The notes under the pieces: generated by a model | The model's input: the letters and a program-made list of their open reading frames with translations, nothing else | Told to the model about the DNA's origin: nothing | Database searches by the model: none | Shown here: in pieces, positions 51,565 to 63,300 of the stretch | Position numbering within the stretch: position 1 is the first letter of the stretch | Layout of the letters: every line of letters begins with the position of its first letter | Position numbers and translations under genes: made by a program | Source: Phycomyces blakesleeanus NRRL 1555(-) | Lineage: Eukaryota; Mucoromycota; Mucoromycetes; Mucorales; Phycomycetaceae | Length of the DNA: 64,000 bases | Assembly: GCF_001638985.1 (NCBI RefSeq) | Contig: NW_017265155.1 | Span: forward strand, 744,001-808,000 | Direction of reading: 5' to 3'

Positions 51565-52319
51565 TTAGGGACTATCGATGCGCCTAAAGGATCGGCCGCC
51601 TCTTGGTCGTTCATGAAGTTTAGGATTGTTCTTCGCCAGCAAAACTGCGAACTGTGTCACTATCAAAAGTCACAGACCTCTTTTCTTTTTCTTTTTCTTT
51701 TCCTATACTGTGCTTGTGGAAGCCTACCTCTGTCCAAACGGCAAACATCAATTTCACAGTCATGACGGTCGGGATATCGATGGGCATCACAAAAAACATA
51801 CTCGCAGCGACATTTGTTAATCGTCTGCTTTGCGAGTGGAACCTACAAATTATACATTCATCAATAATTTTTGTTAAATGACGATTACTTACCTTGACTC
51901 TGCATCGGAAGCATCTGCCTTGTTGTACTTGTACTGGTCTTTCTTGTGGTCCATTTCGTAAATGCGGACTATCACCAATTGCTACAATTGTGGATAGTTC
52001 CGTTGTGTCTGAAATTATATCAGATAGAACTGGAGAAGGGGATCTGGGATGCTTGCGTCTGGGAAACATTTCACTCGTATGAGCATTACTTGCTTGAGAA
52101 GCCTTGGTGGGCTCATCTGTGGAATGTATCCCATACGATTTAATTAAAAGACTTTAATTTTTCGGCTCTTCATCCTTCCTTACCTTGTTTGGCCTGTTCT
52201 TTTTGAATGGACAATACAAAACACTTTGAACACATATTTCCGTATAGTTCGCTTCCATAGAACCCACATCCGGCACTGCAAAGAGATGATGTTGAAGGGC
52301 TTCGTCTGTTATTCGCCAT
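51565..52319 (-). CDS. A20/AN1-type zinc-finger protein (ZFAND5/6-like)
   Basis: Four exons (52184-52319, 51893-52116, 51728-51842, 51565-51644) encode 184 aa. The N-terminal A20 finger reads CSAGCGFYG...MCSKC. A Ser/Pro-rich linker follows, with phosphorylatable RSPSP. The AN1 finger is split by intron 2: CFRCRVK | VPLAKQTINKCRCEYVFCDAHRYPDRHDC, then LLAKNNP as in family members (KANP-like end). These proteins bind ubiquitin chains and deliver substrates to the proteasome in stress. If the last intron (51645-51727) is retained, the frame instead adds RKRKRKRK and stops at 51663. I chose the spliced form because it restores the conserved post-finger block. The stop is 134 bp upstream of the NFX1-type start. 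Confidence 0.88.
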
Positions 52320-52628
52320 GTGTCCCAAAGAATACACTAAAATTAGTTAAATATATAAAAAAAAAAGATATTTTGTTTGTTTGTTTGTTTGTTTGTGTGA
52401 GAGTAGAAGTAGGTTTGTACGTAAAGTAGATTATGAGAATCAATACTTGTCACTTGATGTAAGTATATCATACATCACTTATGCATGTGCCTTTAATACA
52501 GTGTTTCTACTTGATATTGGGACGATGTTAGTTTTGATTTTTTTTGGAAAAATTAGAATTAAAATTGACAATCTGCTTGCCTCTTTTGGATGAGGACAGA
52601 AAAGAATTTAGATTAAGATGAATAAGAC

Positions 52629-52765
52629 AGTTGGTAGGGCCAGACTAAAGGTTCAAAAAAAAAGGGCAAAACAAGTTTATCATGAACTTTGTCAATCAAA
52701 CTAATTTATGAATGTCCACACTATTTTTTTTTTAAAAAAAAAATAGTTCAAAATTAGTCTAAATA
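52629..52765. mobile_element. Degraded copy of the Tc1-type MITE seen at 36551-36864
   Basis: The segment begins CAGTTGGTAGGGCCAGACTAA and continues GGTTCAAAAAAAAAGGGCAAAA, closely matching the inner end at 36731-36775. A GTCCACACTA motif and T/A palindrome lie near 52713-52745. The right end is degraded. No coding capacity. Confidence 0.55.
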
Positions 52766-53207
52766 CGTATTAGGTAAAATTGTGCTTATAATGCTGTCTC
52801 TATCATTAAGTAAGAAACTTTTATCGCATAAATTCACCTTTTTGAAGTATATATTTCTTAATAAACTGGAGAACAAACCTGATTTTTCTCCAGAGAATTT
52901 TATTAATGAAGACTTCTTTTTTAAAAAAAAAAAAAAACTTTTCTCACTCCTCCAAAACTACAAGTCAATTAAACAGAAGGCTTCGTCAAAATCAATAGCT
53001 TACAAGGATCTAATATTCGATTGTTAAAGCCAGTATTTTTGGTGTTGCTCATATAAACCAATCGACACGAATTATGTTCATAAAGTAGCTTCTTACGATA
53101 CGCCAAAAATCCTAACCGCTTATCCGAACGGGATCAAGCTTCAATTTTGAAATAAAATTCGAATGTTTCTTAGTTTGCTCCTTAAGAAGAACTAAAGAAT
53201 CAAGGCA

Positions 53208-54836
53208 ATGGAAAGTGGTATGGAGAATAATGGAAAAGAATTAAGACATTGTACCAGCGGTGAAACAATAATAGATAGTATAAACAAGATCAAGCAGGCT
53301 ATCTCATCAAGAAATATTAAAGACATCTATGAACATTTTTTCCCTCTGTTACACTTGTCATTATCCGCAATTTCTTTTACTCATATCCGCCAGATAATCA
53401 ATATTCAAAAGGCCTAATATATTATGACAGCAAATCCAATCCGCTGAAGCACATAAAAGCGTACTACAGATCGTCAATAACGTGTGAAGTACTTCAAGTC
53501 AAAACATTTAGCTAGTTTCCATTACTAAAAGGCTTTATGCCGTGTTATATGACAATCGATACTCATATTCTAAATCCTCTTATCTTAAATTATGCTGTTA
53601 TTAACCATTTGAATAAAGGAGTGGTATGGGGAAGCGTCATGGATATTAATGCCAAGGCGTTAAGACCCCAGAGATAAGCAAAGGATGTAAAGTCCAGAGG
53701 AATTATATATACAGGTGGTATTGACGTGTCCGTGCTGAAGCAAAACAATGAGACAAAAAAGAAAGGTGTTGGTGGCAAAAAGTCGATCTCTTTGGTGGAA
53801 AATGAATTCCGGTACGCCGAAGCGTTAGAGAAAGAGAAGCTGTAGGATAGTATCGGGAAATGCGTGTTTGATGATCCTGGGAATCGTGCTTTACTTTACT
53901 AGATGTATGAAGGTATTACTGCCGAAAGAAAATCTACTTACAAATATACAAGAAATCAAGAATATGTCGGAACAAAAGCAAAAAAAAATAAAAAATAAAA
54001 AACAGAAAACTCAGGAATGATGTGAAGCTAGGCCATATTATTGCAACTGAGCTCTTCATGTCCCAACATAATTCTTCAACAACTAGCAAAGAAAAATCTA
54101 TAAATTATCTTCAAGAAAAAGCCAGAGTCACCCCAGCGATGAAGGCCTATTACGCAAATGAAGATAATTCTGCCGTAGAAGATCAACATACCAGTAGCCT
54201 ACTTCCGTTCAGAAAAATGAAACTTTCAAATTTAATTAATCAGCTAAAAGCAGACAAACGCTTGGCCAAGAATATTCGGAAAAGGTTTGGCAATTATGCT
54301 GTACTGATACCTAGTAATTAGTCAGCCAGACAAAGTGAAAACCAAAAGTCCATCAGAGGCATTGTAATGCGTAGAACACTAGAAAAGAAAGACTTCTAGG
54401 TATACTTGATTGATTAGTTCAAGACTTCCAGTCTGTACCCTGCTTGTCAAAATTATGAGCTTGAAATACTTAAGAAAGTTCAAAATGCTAAACTATTTTA
54501 AAGAAGAAAATACCTTACAGTGGATGGACATGACTTTTTAGGGTAAATGTCTTTCTATATGCAAAGAATATATGTATGTATATGAATAGACTGATAAGCT
54601 ATACAATTTATACTCAGGTTCAAAAACCAACAGTGCTTAATTCCCGTGACCGAATCTACTGAGGATAATACTTGGTCTTCTCTCTATCGCCTTTGGAACC
54701 GTGCTATGGTCACTACGCTAAACTTTAGGCATATTCTTTTTGACTTGCGCAAGGACAGAAGAAGACCAGAAAATTTTTGCAGATTAAGTGCACGTTCTTT
54801 TACTACCCTTAAAAGAAAGAAAAAGCTCTAGTCAGT
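53208..54836 (+). pseudogene. Decayed Fanzor/TnpB-like RNA-guided nuclease
   Basis: Several colinear frames keep relics of a RuvC-type TnpB/Fanzor nuclease. A RuvC-I-like FDDPGNRALLY is at about 53867-53899. Next comes a basic KYTRNQEYVGTKAKK stretch, then a frame from 54022 (KLGHIIATELF, KMKLSNLINQLKADKRLAKNI, KRFGNYAVLI, SIRGIVMRRTLEK). RuvC-II follows as VYLID*FKTSSLYPAC, in which the expected Glu codon is TAG (54415-54417) and the first zinc-ribbon Cys is Tyr. RuvC-III-like LWNRAMVTTLNF at 54691-54726 has Ala where Asp is expected (54703-54705). There are stops at several other sites and a frameshift in an A-rich run near 53990. It is dead as a nuclease. The 5' limit is uncertain. The family call is from motif order. 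Confidence 0.65.
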
Positions 54837-56436
54837 AGTAGCAGAACAGTTAAAAAAGCAAACAATCCTGTGTAGTTATCGCTGCAGTAATTTAAGATAT
54901 ATTGTAAGTCTTTGAGCAATAATATGCTCATTTGTTTTAGACATGTGTCTACACTTGTCTTAAGTTAAAACCTTTTCTGTCTTTATCCAAAAGAGCTAAG
55001 TAGATCGTTTCAATCTCAAGTAGAGACACTGTAATAATGGTATAGCCTATTAGTACGTTTCACATCTAGGTCATGCATTTTGCAACTGATAATATTATTA
55101 TTATTGCATTAAGTGCCTTATCATTAACTCAAACTTTATTAATAATTATTTACAACACACGTTGAAATGCCCGTATGAAATAACAGGAATAATAAACATT
55201 AGTGTCTAGAAGTCAATGCTCTCCGCTTTGTCTTTGTGCCTTTTATAAATGATATACGTGCAGTAAGTTCAACAGCTGGATATACTAGCTTTTAACATAC
55301 TTGATAAAGACCTGTGTAATATCCACAATAATACCACGACATCAGTAGAGAAGTTAAATCTTCATCTAGCATTTTTTCAGATAAACATATACATAAATAT
55401 ACATAATCACCTCATTCTAGTTTTCGATATACCTTTGTTCTGCTCACTATGGGCTGCTACACAAGGTGGAGTTGACATTGGGGTCGTGGGAACACCTTTT
55501 AGTATGTTTGGTGGCATCCGATTACTACTCGTCTCAGGATTCACTCTCTTCTTTATCTTTTTCTTTTCTATCGGTTTAATACTAACATATGGTATAATCA
55601 GAAAGTTTCTCCTAGCTAAACCTAACAAAAACCAAGTCCTACATCTTCTTTTGTCTTTTTTCTTTGGTCTTTGAATTTCCAAAGGGAGGTGGTGAATCTT
55701 TTTCTTTGGTAAACATGGCCTATTATTGTTATTATTATTGTTGTTGTTACTGCTGCTGCTGTTCTAAATTCAGATAATAGCTTATGACAATAATATTAAA
55801 TAATATGAAGTACTAGCATCTTCATTTACTCTGTATTTATCCACTTCTTTGTCCCAGTGGGCAATCAATTCGGTATCATCCCATACGTCTTCTCTCTAAT
55901 GAAACACAATGAGTTGAAAAACAATGGCAAGCGATCTCCTACATTGCCATCTCCAATGGTAAAGATAGTTTCTCCGATCGCAGGTAAATGAGCGTCCTGT
56001 TTCTCTCGAGAGACTTGATTAGCTTTTGAGCCTTTCTTCATTATTACTTTATGATCTAAAGGAAATGAAATTGAGTGGCGCACCTATTTTATTTCATTTC
56101 ATTTTTTGTTTTTATTTTATTTTATTTTACTTTGAGTGAATAATTAACCCTTTTTCAAAGTAAAGAATTTTCAACCAAATTATTGACATATGCATTTATT
56201 ATCTTCAAAGGTATTAAAGGGTAAGTCATGCTCGACCCTCCCGAATAATATTAAACCTCTTGCTAAACTATCAATAGGTCACCACTTGATGCCACTTGCT
56301 TATTAACTTTACATTTGATTAAAGTAACACAATATGATTTTCTAAAAAAAAATGGCTTTTTCAAAAATTAAAAAAAAATATGTATATATACAAGTAATTC
56401 AGAAGAGGAATCTTGGTTAGTACTCTACTTAAGTTA
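54837..56436. other. Transposon debris and AT-rich spacer, no intact gene
   Basis: A basic, Pro-rich minus-strand frame at 55407-55682 and another at 55865-56083 look protein-like but match no family I know and cannot be joined. They are probably remnants of mobile elements. An ATT microsatellite lies near 55720-55750. Confidence 0.5.
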
Positions 56437-56960
56437 GTATTATTTAGTGTGGAATAGAGTTAGAGGCTCTCCTTTTTCACCTACAATATTCTTCAAACTG
56501 CCCGGTTGTAATAATTTACAATCAAACTTTAAGAGAAAGTTACTCTTAATCACACTCAGACAGAAAAGAGCCATCATTGGAAAGGAGGACACTATTAACC
56601 TTACCATGTCAGACCTCGGAGTATTTGCTTCTTGAAAATTCGAATATGAAGGGATTCAGAAGCCTGTTCACGAAAGCACCATTTATAGGATCCTATCTCA
56701 GAAATCTCGGAAAAGTCTTAAAGAGCCAGCTCCATACCACCGCGAGCATAAACACCTAAAGAGAGAGATATTGCACCAAAAGTTAAACTAAGTCTCGCCA
56801 GGGAACTGGAAAAGATTGAAAAGAGCAATAAACTTTTTAAGCAAACAATGATACAGGAGTTGGTCAAGTCGTATGCTGTGGAGGATCCAAGAATTGCGCC
56901 GCTGATGAGATTTTCCAGGGGATAGGTCCAGAATACCCTGAAAATAGAACCAAAATATTT
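56437..56960 (+). pseudogene. Fragment of a CENP-B/Tigger-like HTH protein
   Basis: The fragment LTMSDLGVFAS*KFEYEG, then VHESTIYRILSQKSRK resembles the CENP-B N-terminal helix-turn-helix (LT..DL..WA..KF....STISRILK). After a frameshift near 56790, LARELEKIEKSNKLFKQ and LMRFSRG*VQNTL resemble the second DNA-binding half (SNGWL..F). The stop in RG* fits a TGG to TAG change. No DDE domain follows. It is either a Tigger/pogo relic or an old CENP-B-like fragment. Confidence 0.45.
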
Positions 56961-57610
56961 AATGATAGTAATAAATCATCATTAAAAAAAAGAATTATTA
57001 TATATCGATCTAGCACAGAAGCAATAAATCGACTTCTTAATGAATGGAAGAGGATATGAAGAGAGAGAAAGAAGAAGGCGAAGTTTATTAGATATCAGAA
57101 ATAGTATTGAAATATAGTATATTTGAGCGAGCATTCTCGTATATCTTATTCCTTGCAAATCCAAATGACCAGTATAATGCTCCACTTTTAATATACTTTC
57201 CTATATATTTAATTATATAGATTGATTAATGTTATTCATCACCAAAGAAAAATTCAATTTTCCCGCTTAGAGAATCCACAGCGGTTTGGGTAAAATTAGC
57301 AGTGTATGTAAAAAAAGCCCCGGGTGTTTTTGTGAATTGTTAATTAAATTTTAAAAAGCAGGTAATTATTATTGAGAAATAATCAGTTAAAACTTTTAGT
57401 TAAGCAATCCACTAGGGATAAAAAATTCTAAATTTCCTATCTAAATTTAAAATATTATTAAATTTACACAGACCGCCGCGGATGCTCTTGATAGCTTAAA
57501 AAAACACTCTTGACCTCTTTATATATCTAATTATAAATATAGGAGCACATCTATATATATGTATGTGTGCAAGTTTACCATCATACCCAGCTTCACATTC
57601 TCTCCACTAT
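56961..57610. other. AT-rich intergenic sequence
   Basis: No gene seen. Short frames on the minus strand (56982-57185) are low-complexity. Confidence 0.6.
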
Positions 57611-57683
57611 AGGTGCTCTCGGAGTGCTTTATTATCTATATCAATACGCGATTTTATATCAATAAAGCACTCCGAGAGCACCT
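57611..57683. repeat. Perfect 23-bp inverted repeat with 27-nt loop upstream of RPA1
   Basis: AGGTGCTCTCGGAGTGCTTT plus ATT (57611-57633) is repeated exactly in inverted orientation at 57661-57683. It lies ~157 bp before the RPA1 start codon. It could be a tiny MITE, a cruciform-forming regulatory site or a hairpin in the leader. Perfect pairing suggests youth or constraint. Confidence 0.9.
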
Positions 57684-57839
57684 TATCTGAGGTTAAACAT
57701 ACAAGTGTGAACGATTAGCTGCGCTTCCACTTTATACGCGTGACGTATCAGCGCGTATTGCGCGCTATTTTTTTGAACGCATTAGACATCCCATTCACGC
57801 GTCTATTGTTTGCCTTGCTCTTTACCCTTTATTTTTAAT

Positions 57840-60352
57840 ATGGAACAACTCACCAAAAATGCCATTAAAAACTTCTTTGAAGACAAGGGAGATCTTCCCG
57901 AAAACAACCTACCAGTTGTTCAGGTTATTAACATTAAGCGCATTCCTACCGCTACAGGTTTGCGGTACAGGTAAACGATGATCTACCGCAGTACCATTCA
58001 CTTCCAAGTCTCACATGTCAATAAACATTTTTAGACTGGTAATTTCAGATGGAAATCACTTTATGCAAGGTAAAAACTACACTTTATGAGTTGCTTGACT
58101 GACTAGAGGTCTAGCAATGTTATCTGCTGCACAGGGCGGCTTGATTGAATCAGGACAAATTGACAAAAACTCAATTATCAAGATCCTCAAGTCAAACCCT
58201 AATTCACTCCAGGGCAGAAGGTAGTACAATGTAAAACGATGAATTCTAAGTACACATAACTAAGTATTCATGCTTAAAAAAGAGTTCTGGTTCTTGTCAA
58301 TCTTGAGGTTGTTAATACTACTGTACCGGATAAGATCGGCCAACCCGTTAACGTAGAAAATGCAATGAACGACACAAGCGCAACTACTTCTGTTAACTCA
58401 GCCAGTCCTTCTGTCCAGAAGCCATCTTATCAGCCAACAGCACAAGCCCAACCACAATCTATGGGCCAGTCTAGAGGAGCTTTGAATCAGTCTGCAGTTA
58501 ACAATTCGATCAATCCTTCGGTTACCAGTATCAAGAGTCTCAACCCTTACCAGACCAAGTAAGCTATAATAAAATATAAAAGGGACAGTTATTGACTAAA
58601 ATCTTCCCAGGTGGACTATCAAGGCCAGAGTATCCCAGAAATCTGATATTAAGACATGGCACAATGCAAAGTCTGACGGAAAATTATTCTCTGTGAACCT
58701 TCTGGATAGCTCTGTAAGTAAGATATTAAAAAATTGCTACTGAATATTAAATCCATGATCGTGTTATATATAGGGAGAGATCAAGGCTACTGCTTTCAAC
58801 GACCAAGTGGATCGTTTGTACAATTTGTTGGAAGAGGATAAGGTAATTGGAGTGATGCTAAGAGAGAAACATAAATCAACGAGGTTTTGGGGTATTAATA
58901 AAATAATGTTATTCATTACTATTACTATTGTTGTAATAAAGGTTTATTACATTTCCCGTGCTAGAATCACTATAGCCCGTAAACAATTCTCTACTATCGA
59001 TAATGAATACGAACTTTCGCTTGACAATGGCACAGAAATCGAAGTGGTAAATCAGTCTCTAGCTTTAATATTGAATAAATAGATGAATATATTGAACTAA
59101 ATTCAATTTATACTGATAGTGCTCAGATGAAGCTGCGGTACCTCAAGCAAACTACAATTTCGTCAAGATTAAAGAAATCGATAATTTTGATAAGGGAGCC
59201 GTTATTGGTAAATTTATCAGTAGATGTATATTTAGCAGAATACAATATCTGAATATTTCTCCGTAGATGTTGTTGGTGTAGTAAAGGATGACAATGGTCT
59301 CCAAGAGATTGTATCTAAGACTACCGGTAAACCAGTAAGTATTTGTGAGATGTAACAAAATATATCAGCAGGTTCTGATGTACATTTTTTTAGACCAAGA
59401 AGAGAGAGCTGGTGGTTGTAGATGAGACACAAAAGCAGATTCGTCTTACATTGTGGGATCGCGTCGCCGAGTCGTTTGATTCTTCGGGATTCCCGGTCAT
59501 TACTGCAAAGGGGTGCCGCGTGGGCGATTTCAATGGACGAACCTTATCCTTGTCAAGTGGAGGCGCTCTCAAAAAGAACCCTAATATCCCTGAAGCCAAT
59601 AGCCTCAAAGAATGGTACAATTCGGATGGACAAACTACCACATACACTTCATTTTCTTCCCAGAACCAGGCATTTGATAACGGAGGTCAAGGATCAAACA
59701 AGAAAGTGTCTTTATTACAAGCTAAAAGGGACAACTTGGGTGGATCGGAAAGACCAGAATTCTTCACTACTCGTGCTACAGTAGTATACATTAAGCCTGA
59801 AAATGTTGCTTACCCTGCTTGCCCTGCTTGTAAGAAGAAGACATCCAACATAGGAGATGGCTGGAGATGTGAGAAGTGTGAAAAGGTGTTTGCTTCACCT
59901 GACTGGAGGTAATGGAACATAGGATAAATAAGAAGGTTGAGCACAGAGTTATTCACAATATTGGGCCGGATAGATACATTTTGACGTTGAGAATCGCAGA
60001 TCCTACATCACAACTGTTTGTCAATGCCTTTGATGATGCTGGCAATGTTTTGGTTGGCAAATCAGCCAACATGGCAATGGATCTCAAGGATAATGATAAT
60101 TCCAGCTTCATGAGAATGCTTGGTGAATGTCTCAACAAAACCTACACCTTAAAGATCAAGGCCCGAACAGAGACTTATAATGTAAATACCACACAGACAT
60201 ATACACTTTGGATATACTTACATATTTTTCTTTTTATTTATTCTTTATAGGATGCTGCCAATGTTAAGTATACCATCATTGACGCCAGTCCTATTGATTA
60301 TGTAAAGGAAGCCCATTTCTTGATTGAGGAAATTGAGAAAATGAACATTTAA
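57840..60352 (+). CDS. RFA1: Replication protein A large subunit (RPA70/RFA1)
   Basis: RPA1 is the large subunit of the heterotrimeric ssDNA-binding protein used in replication, repair and recombination. Twelve exons (57840-57970, 58035-58069, 58115-58220, 58283-58558, 58611-58713, 58774-58842, 58942-59046, 59120-59207, 59267-59334, 59394-59908, 59974-60181, 60251-60352) encode 601 aa (yeast 621, human 616). DBD-F is at aa 1-110 (VVQVINIKRIP), followed by a Ser/Gln/Pro-rich linker. DBD-A starts WTIKARVSQKSD and DBD-B continues through VVDETQKQIRLTLWD. DBD-C contains the C4 zinc ribbon (CPACKKK...CEKC) and ends in FLIEEIEKMNI. All introns are GT-AG. Exon 2 is only 35 nt. Confidence 0.96.
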
Positions 60353-63300
60353 ATAAAATAATAATAAAAAAACAGAAAGTAGGCCACTTATGGATTAAAA
60401 AGTGCCTACCAATTATATTTAGTACATAAAGAATAGCATAAAGAATAAACGTCTAAAAATCTAATAAATGAATTGAATTTTATGCTCATACAAGTATCCA
60501 GACAGTGTTCATTCAACGAAATATATTGCATAGATTAACCTACAATTTCACAAAAAAAAATACCCTCCCACCAACTTTAAATCCCGCTGAACCCTGATTT
60601 GGAGTTAAACCCTTGCTGGAGATAAGTCTTGGGCACAAACTAATATAAGCGTATTATTAATCAGGTAACCCGAATATGCATACTCAAATTAACCCAAGGG
60701 TGCAATCAGTGCAACGTAGGATATCTTTATGTAACAATAGGACCAAAGCTTGTGATGCTATCAGTGATATTGCTATAAGTGTGTACCTTGAGGTTTACTC
60801 TATGGTGTAATACAATGTGAACAAATTTACATGTGGAAAGAGGAGGGGAAATATGCATATAAAGTTGAGTATATGAGTATATTGAAGTAATAAACCCTGC
60901 AACTAGAGGCTTCTTTACCTTGGGAATCTATCAATATAAAACTGGTCAAACTATTTGTAGGTCCGTGCCAGACTGCATTCTACAGTCAATATCACTGACA
61001 TCTACTCCTGGTAATCATATTTGTATTAACGATATCCCTTATGTTGACGCATGCACTCGAACGTGGAAGACTTTATAATTCGCTTTTCTAACATATACAC
61101 TCTTTCTATAAATATCACCTATTCTTTTTTTAAAATAAATAAATACGTACCTTGCACAAACTTATCCTTTCAATTACCTTCTCTCAAGTCTAGTTACCAA
61201 AAAAAACCGCTCTTATCATTCAGTCATGACTCTGAGCCATTACAATACGTTTGATTTACCTTGGCGGGTACAATACTGGTTTACTCTGACTTTTATGTTC
61301 TCTGGACCTGCTATAATTCTAGAATAGAGCAATAATATAGTTTACTTATGAGACTAAATGTTATCGTTAAAACAAGATGCTCATTGTATTATATTTATCT
61401 CATGATAATACTGTACTTGCTTTTTATTGCCCTTAAATTGTTGAAAATACTTACTACACTCGTTGTCGAAAACGTTATATTCGCAAATCAACTCATGTCT
61501 AATAGATTGTCTTTTTCAAACTTTTCCATTAATAGCCTTTTTTTTAGTTAGGTAATGAGGGCATTGATTTAATGTAACATATAAGCTCCTGTAATTATTA
61601 TTTAATACAAAACAGCACAATTGATGCATATCTTATATCCAAATAGCGAGCGCCTTGATGTGATTATGACATTTCTTTTGTTTAAGGGAAGAAATTAAAA
61701 ATTTCTCAGATAACTAAAAAGGATTCTACAGAAAGCTTAAATAAACCCTGTAAAATGTTTCTTTAATAAGTTTTCTTTTGGCACTTTACTTTTCAATTGA
61801 TAGATATAGTAAATAGCAAGTAGTTATTCAGGAAACACTGTCAGCTAAAATTTATGGGATTCGAACTAGACACGAACGATATGATCGCAGAATATTTCCA
61901 TATCAAAGTTACAAGCTATTTGTATATCTATCTTTCGACATAATACTCACTTATCCCTTACTCCCAAACTTGCACACGGCCTTATAATGTGAATTTAAAA
62001 GCCTATTGGTGCCCTATTTTGGGTTTGCTTTTACATGCAGCGTTTCATGTGGTTCGGTTACTATTATTCTGGATATAATTAGTTCTGGAACTCTCCACAA
62101 TCGAGGGAAATATGTTGTCTTGTTGAACTTTTCTAGTGTTGGCCAACATTTTTCTAATGGAATTTTTGTCTACCCTTACATCAGAATAACAAACACACTC
62201 CATTTACCGACACCAAAAACAAATATCGTGGCTGAGAACTAGCGTGATATATGATACGTGTTTATTTAAGCTATTAAGGAAGTACAGTAATACAAGGATC
62301 ATTGAGAGATCAAGGTAATTTACATTAAACTTTGGACTATGGATTTTTTGTTAACTTAAAAGCACGTCAATAATCGTATTAACAGACAGAAACACATTAT
62401 TGTTATAACTCAATAAACAAAGTGGATTTTGTGAGCTAATAGTCATGATTCTAAGCAACAACATTTGCTGGTTATATTACTCGTACCAAAGCTCTCAAGT
62501 CCCTTTCCAACATATGGTTGGAAAGTGTACAAATGTAGTCTATTTAGAATTCAAATGGATATCTACTAAGAACCTGTGGCCTTCCTTCCAGCCAACCTTT
62601 TGTTGCATAGAGATATAATAAGAATATCATTTCACCTACCTCTTAGCTGGTATAACTGCCCACATGTTTTCCATAGCTGTCGTATAGTTAGTTAGCTGAT
62701 CCGCACGCAGTTAAAAATGATTCGTTTCCAATACTGTGAACACAATGGGAAAATTGCAACCTTCACCCACATTAAAACCTGATTTCCAAAATCCTGCACA
62801 TAATATGGGAGGACTTCCTAACCATTCGCTTGTTATTTTCAATCTGACCGAGTTCTATGTGGTACCCTCCTTCTACGGTAAGTAATTGAGCTGTAGAGAA
62901 TATTCCTGTCGTACAAAGATCTTGTACTAACATATTGCAAGACTCTATAATTACTCAAGTGCTCAGGTCACATGCTTGTCTTATCTAAACCCTCGACGTA
63001 AATAAAAAGGGTCAAATGTAAGCTTCCGTTAATGGGAGCCTTTCCTCAATTATCCAGACTCTGTCAGTCTATAATGTTTCCTCACAAACATTCACAATCG
63101 ACCGAGGGGTATCCTTTTTAGCATATTGAAACCCAAAGAGAAACTTGAAGGCTTTCGTATTATTACTACCAAAACTGTCCGACTGGTCAGTAAGCAGCGT
63201 CTGTCCAGTTTGATCTGTCAGTATTCTACGAGACTCTTCATACGCTAAATATCATTTGAAAAGAGTCATTAATTGCGAAAGATAGTAAACTAACCATGAT

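Noticed and set aside
61850..61935. Possible tRNA on the minus strand (GTTCGAATCC B-box-like motif)
   Set aside because: The T-stem does not pair and no acceptor stem or anticodon arm could be drawn.
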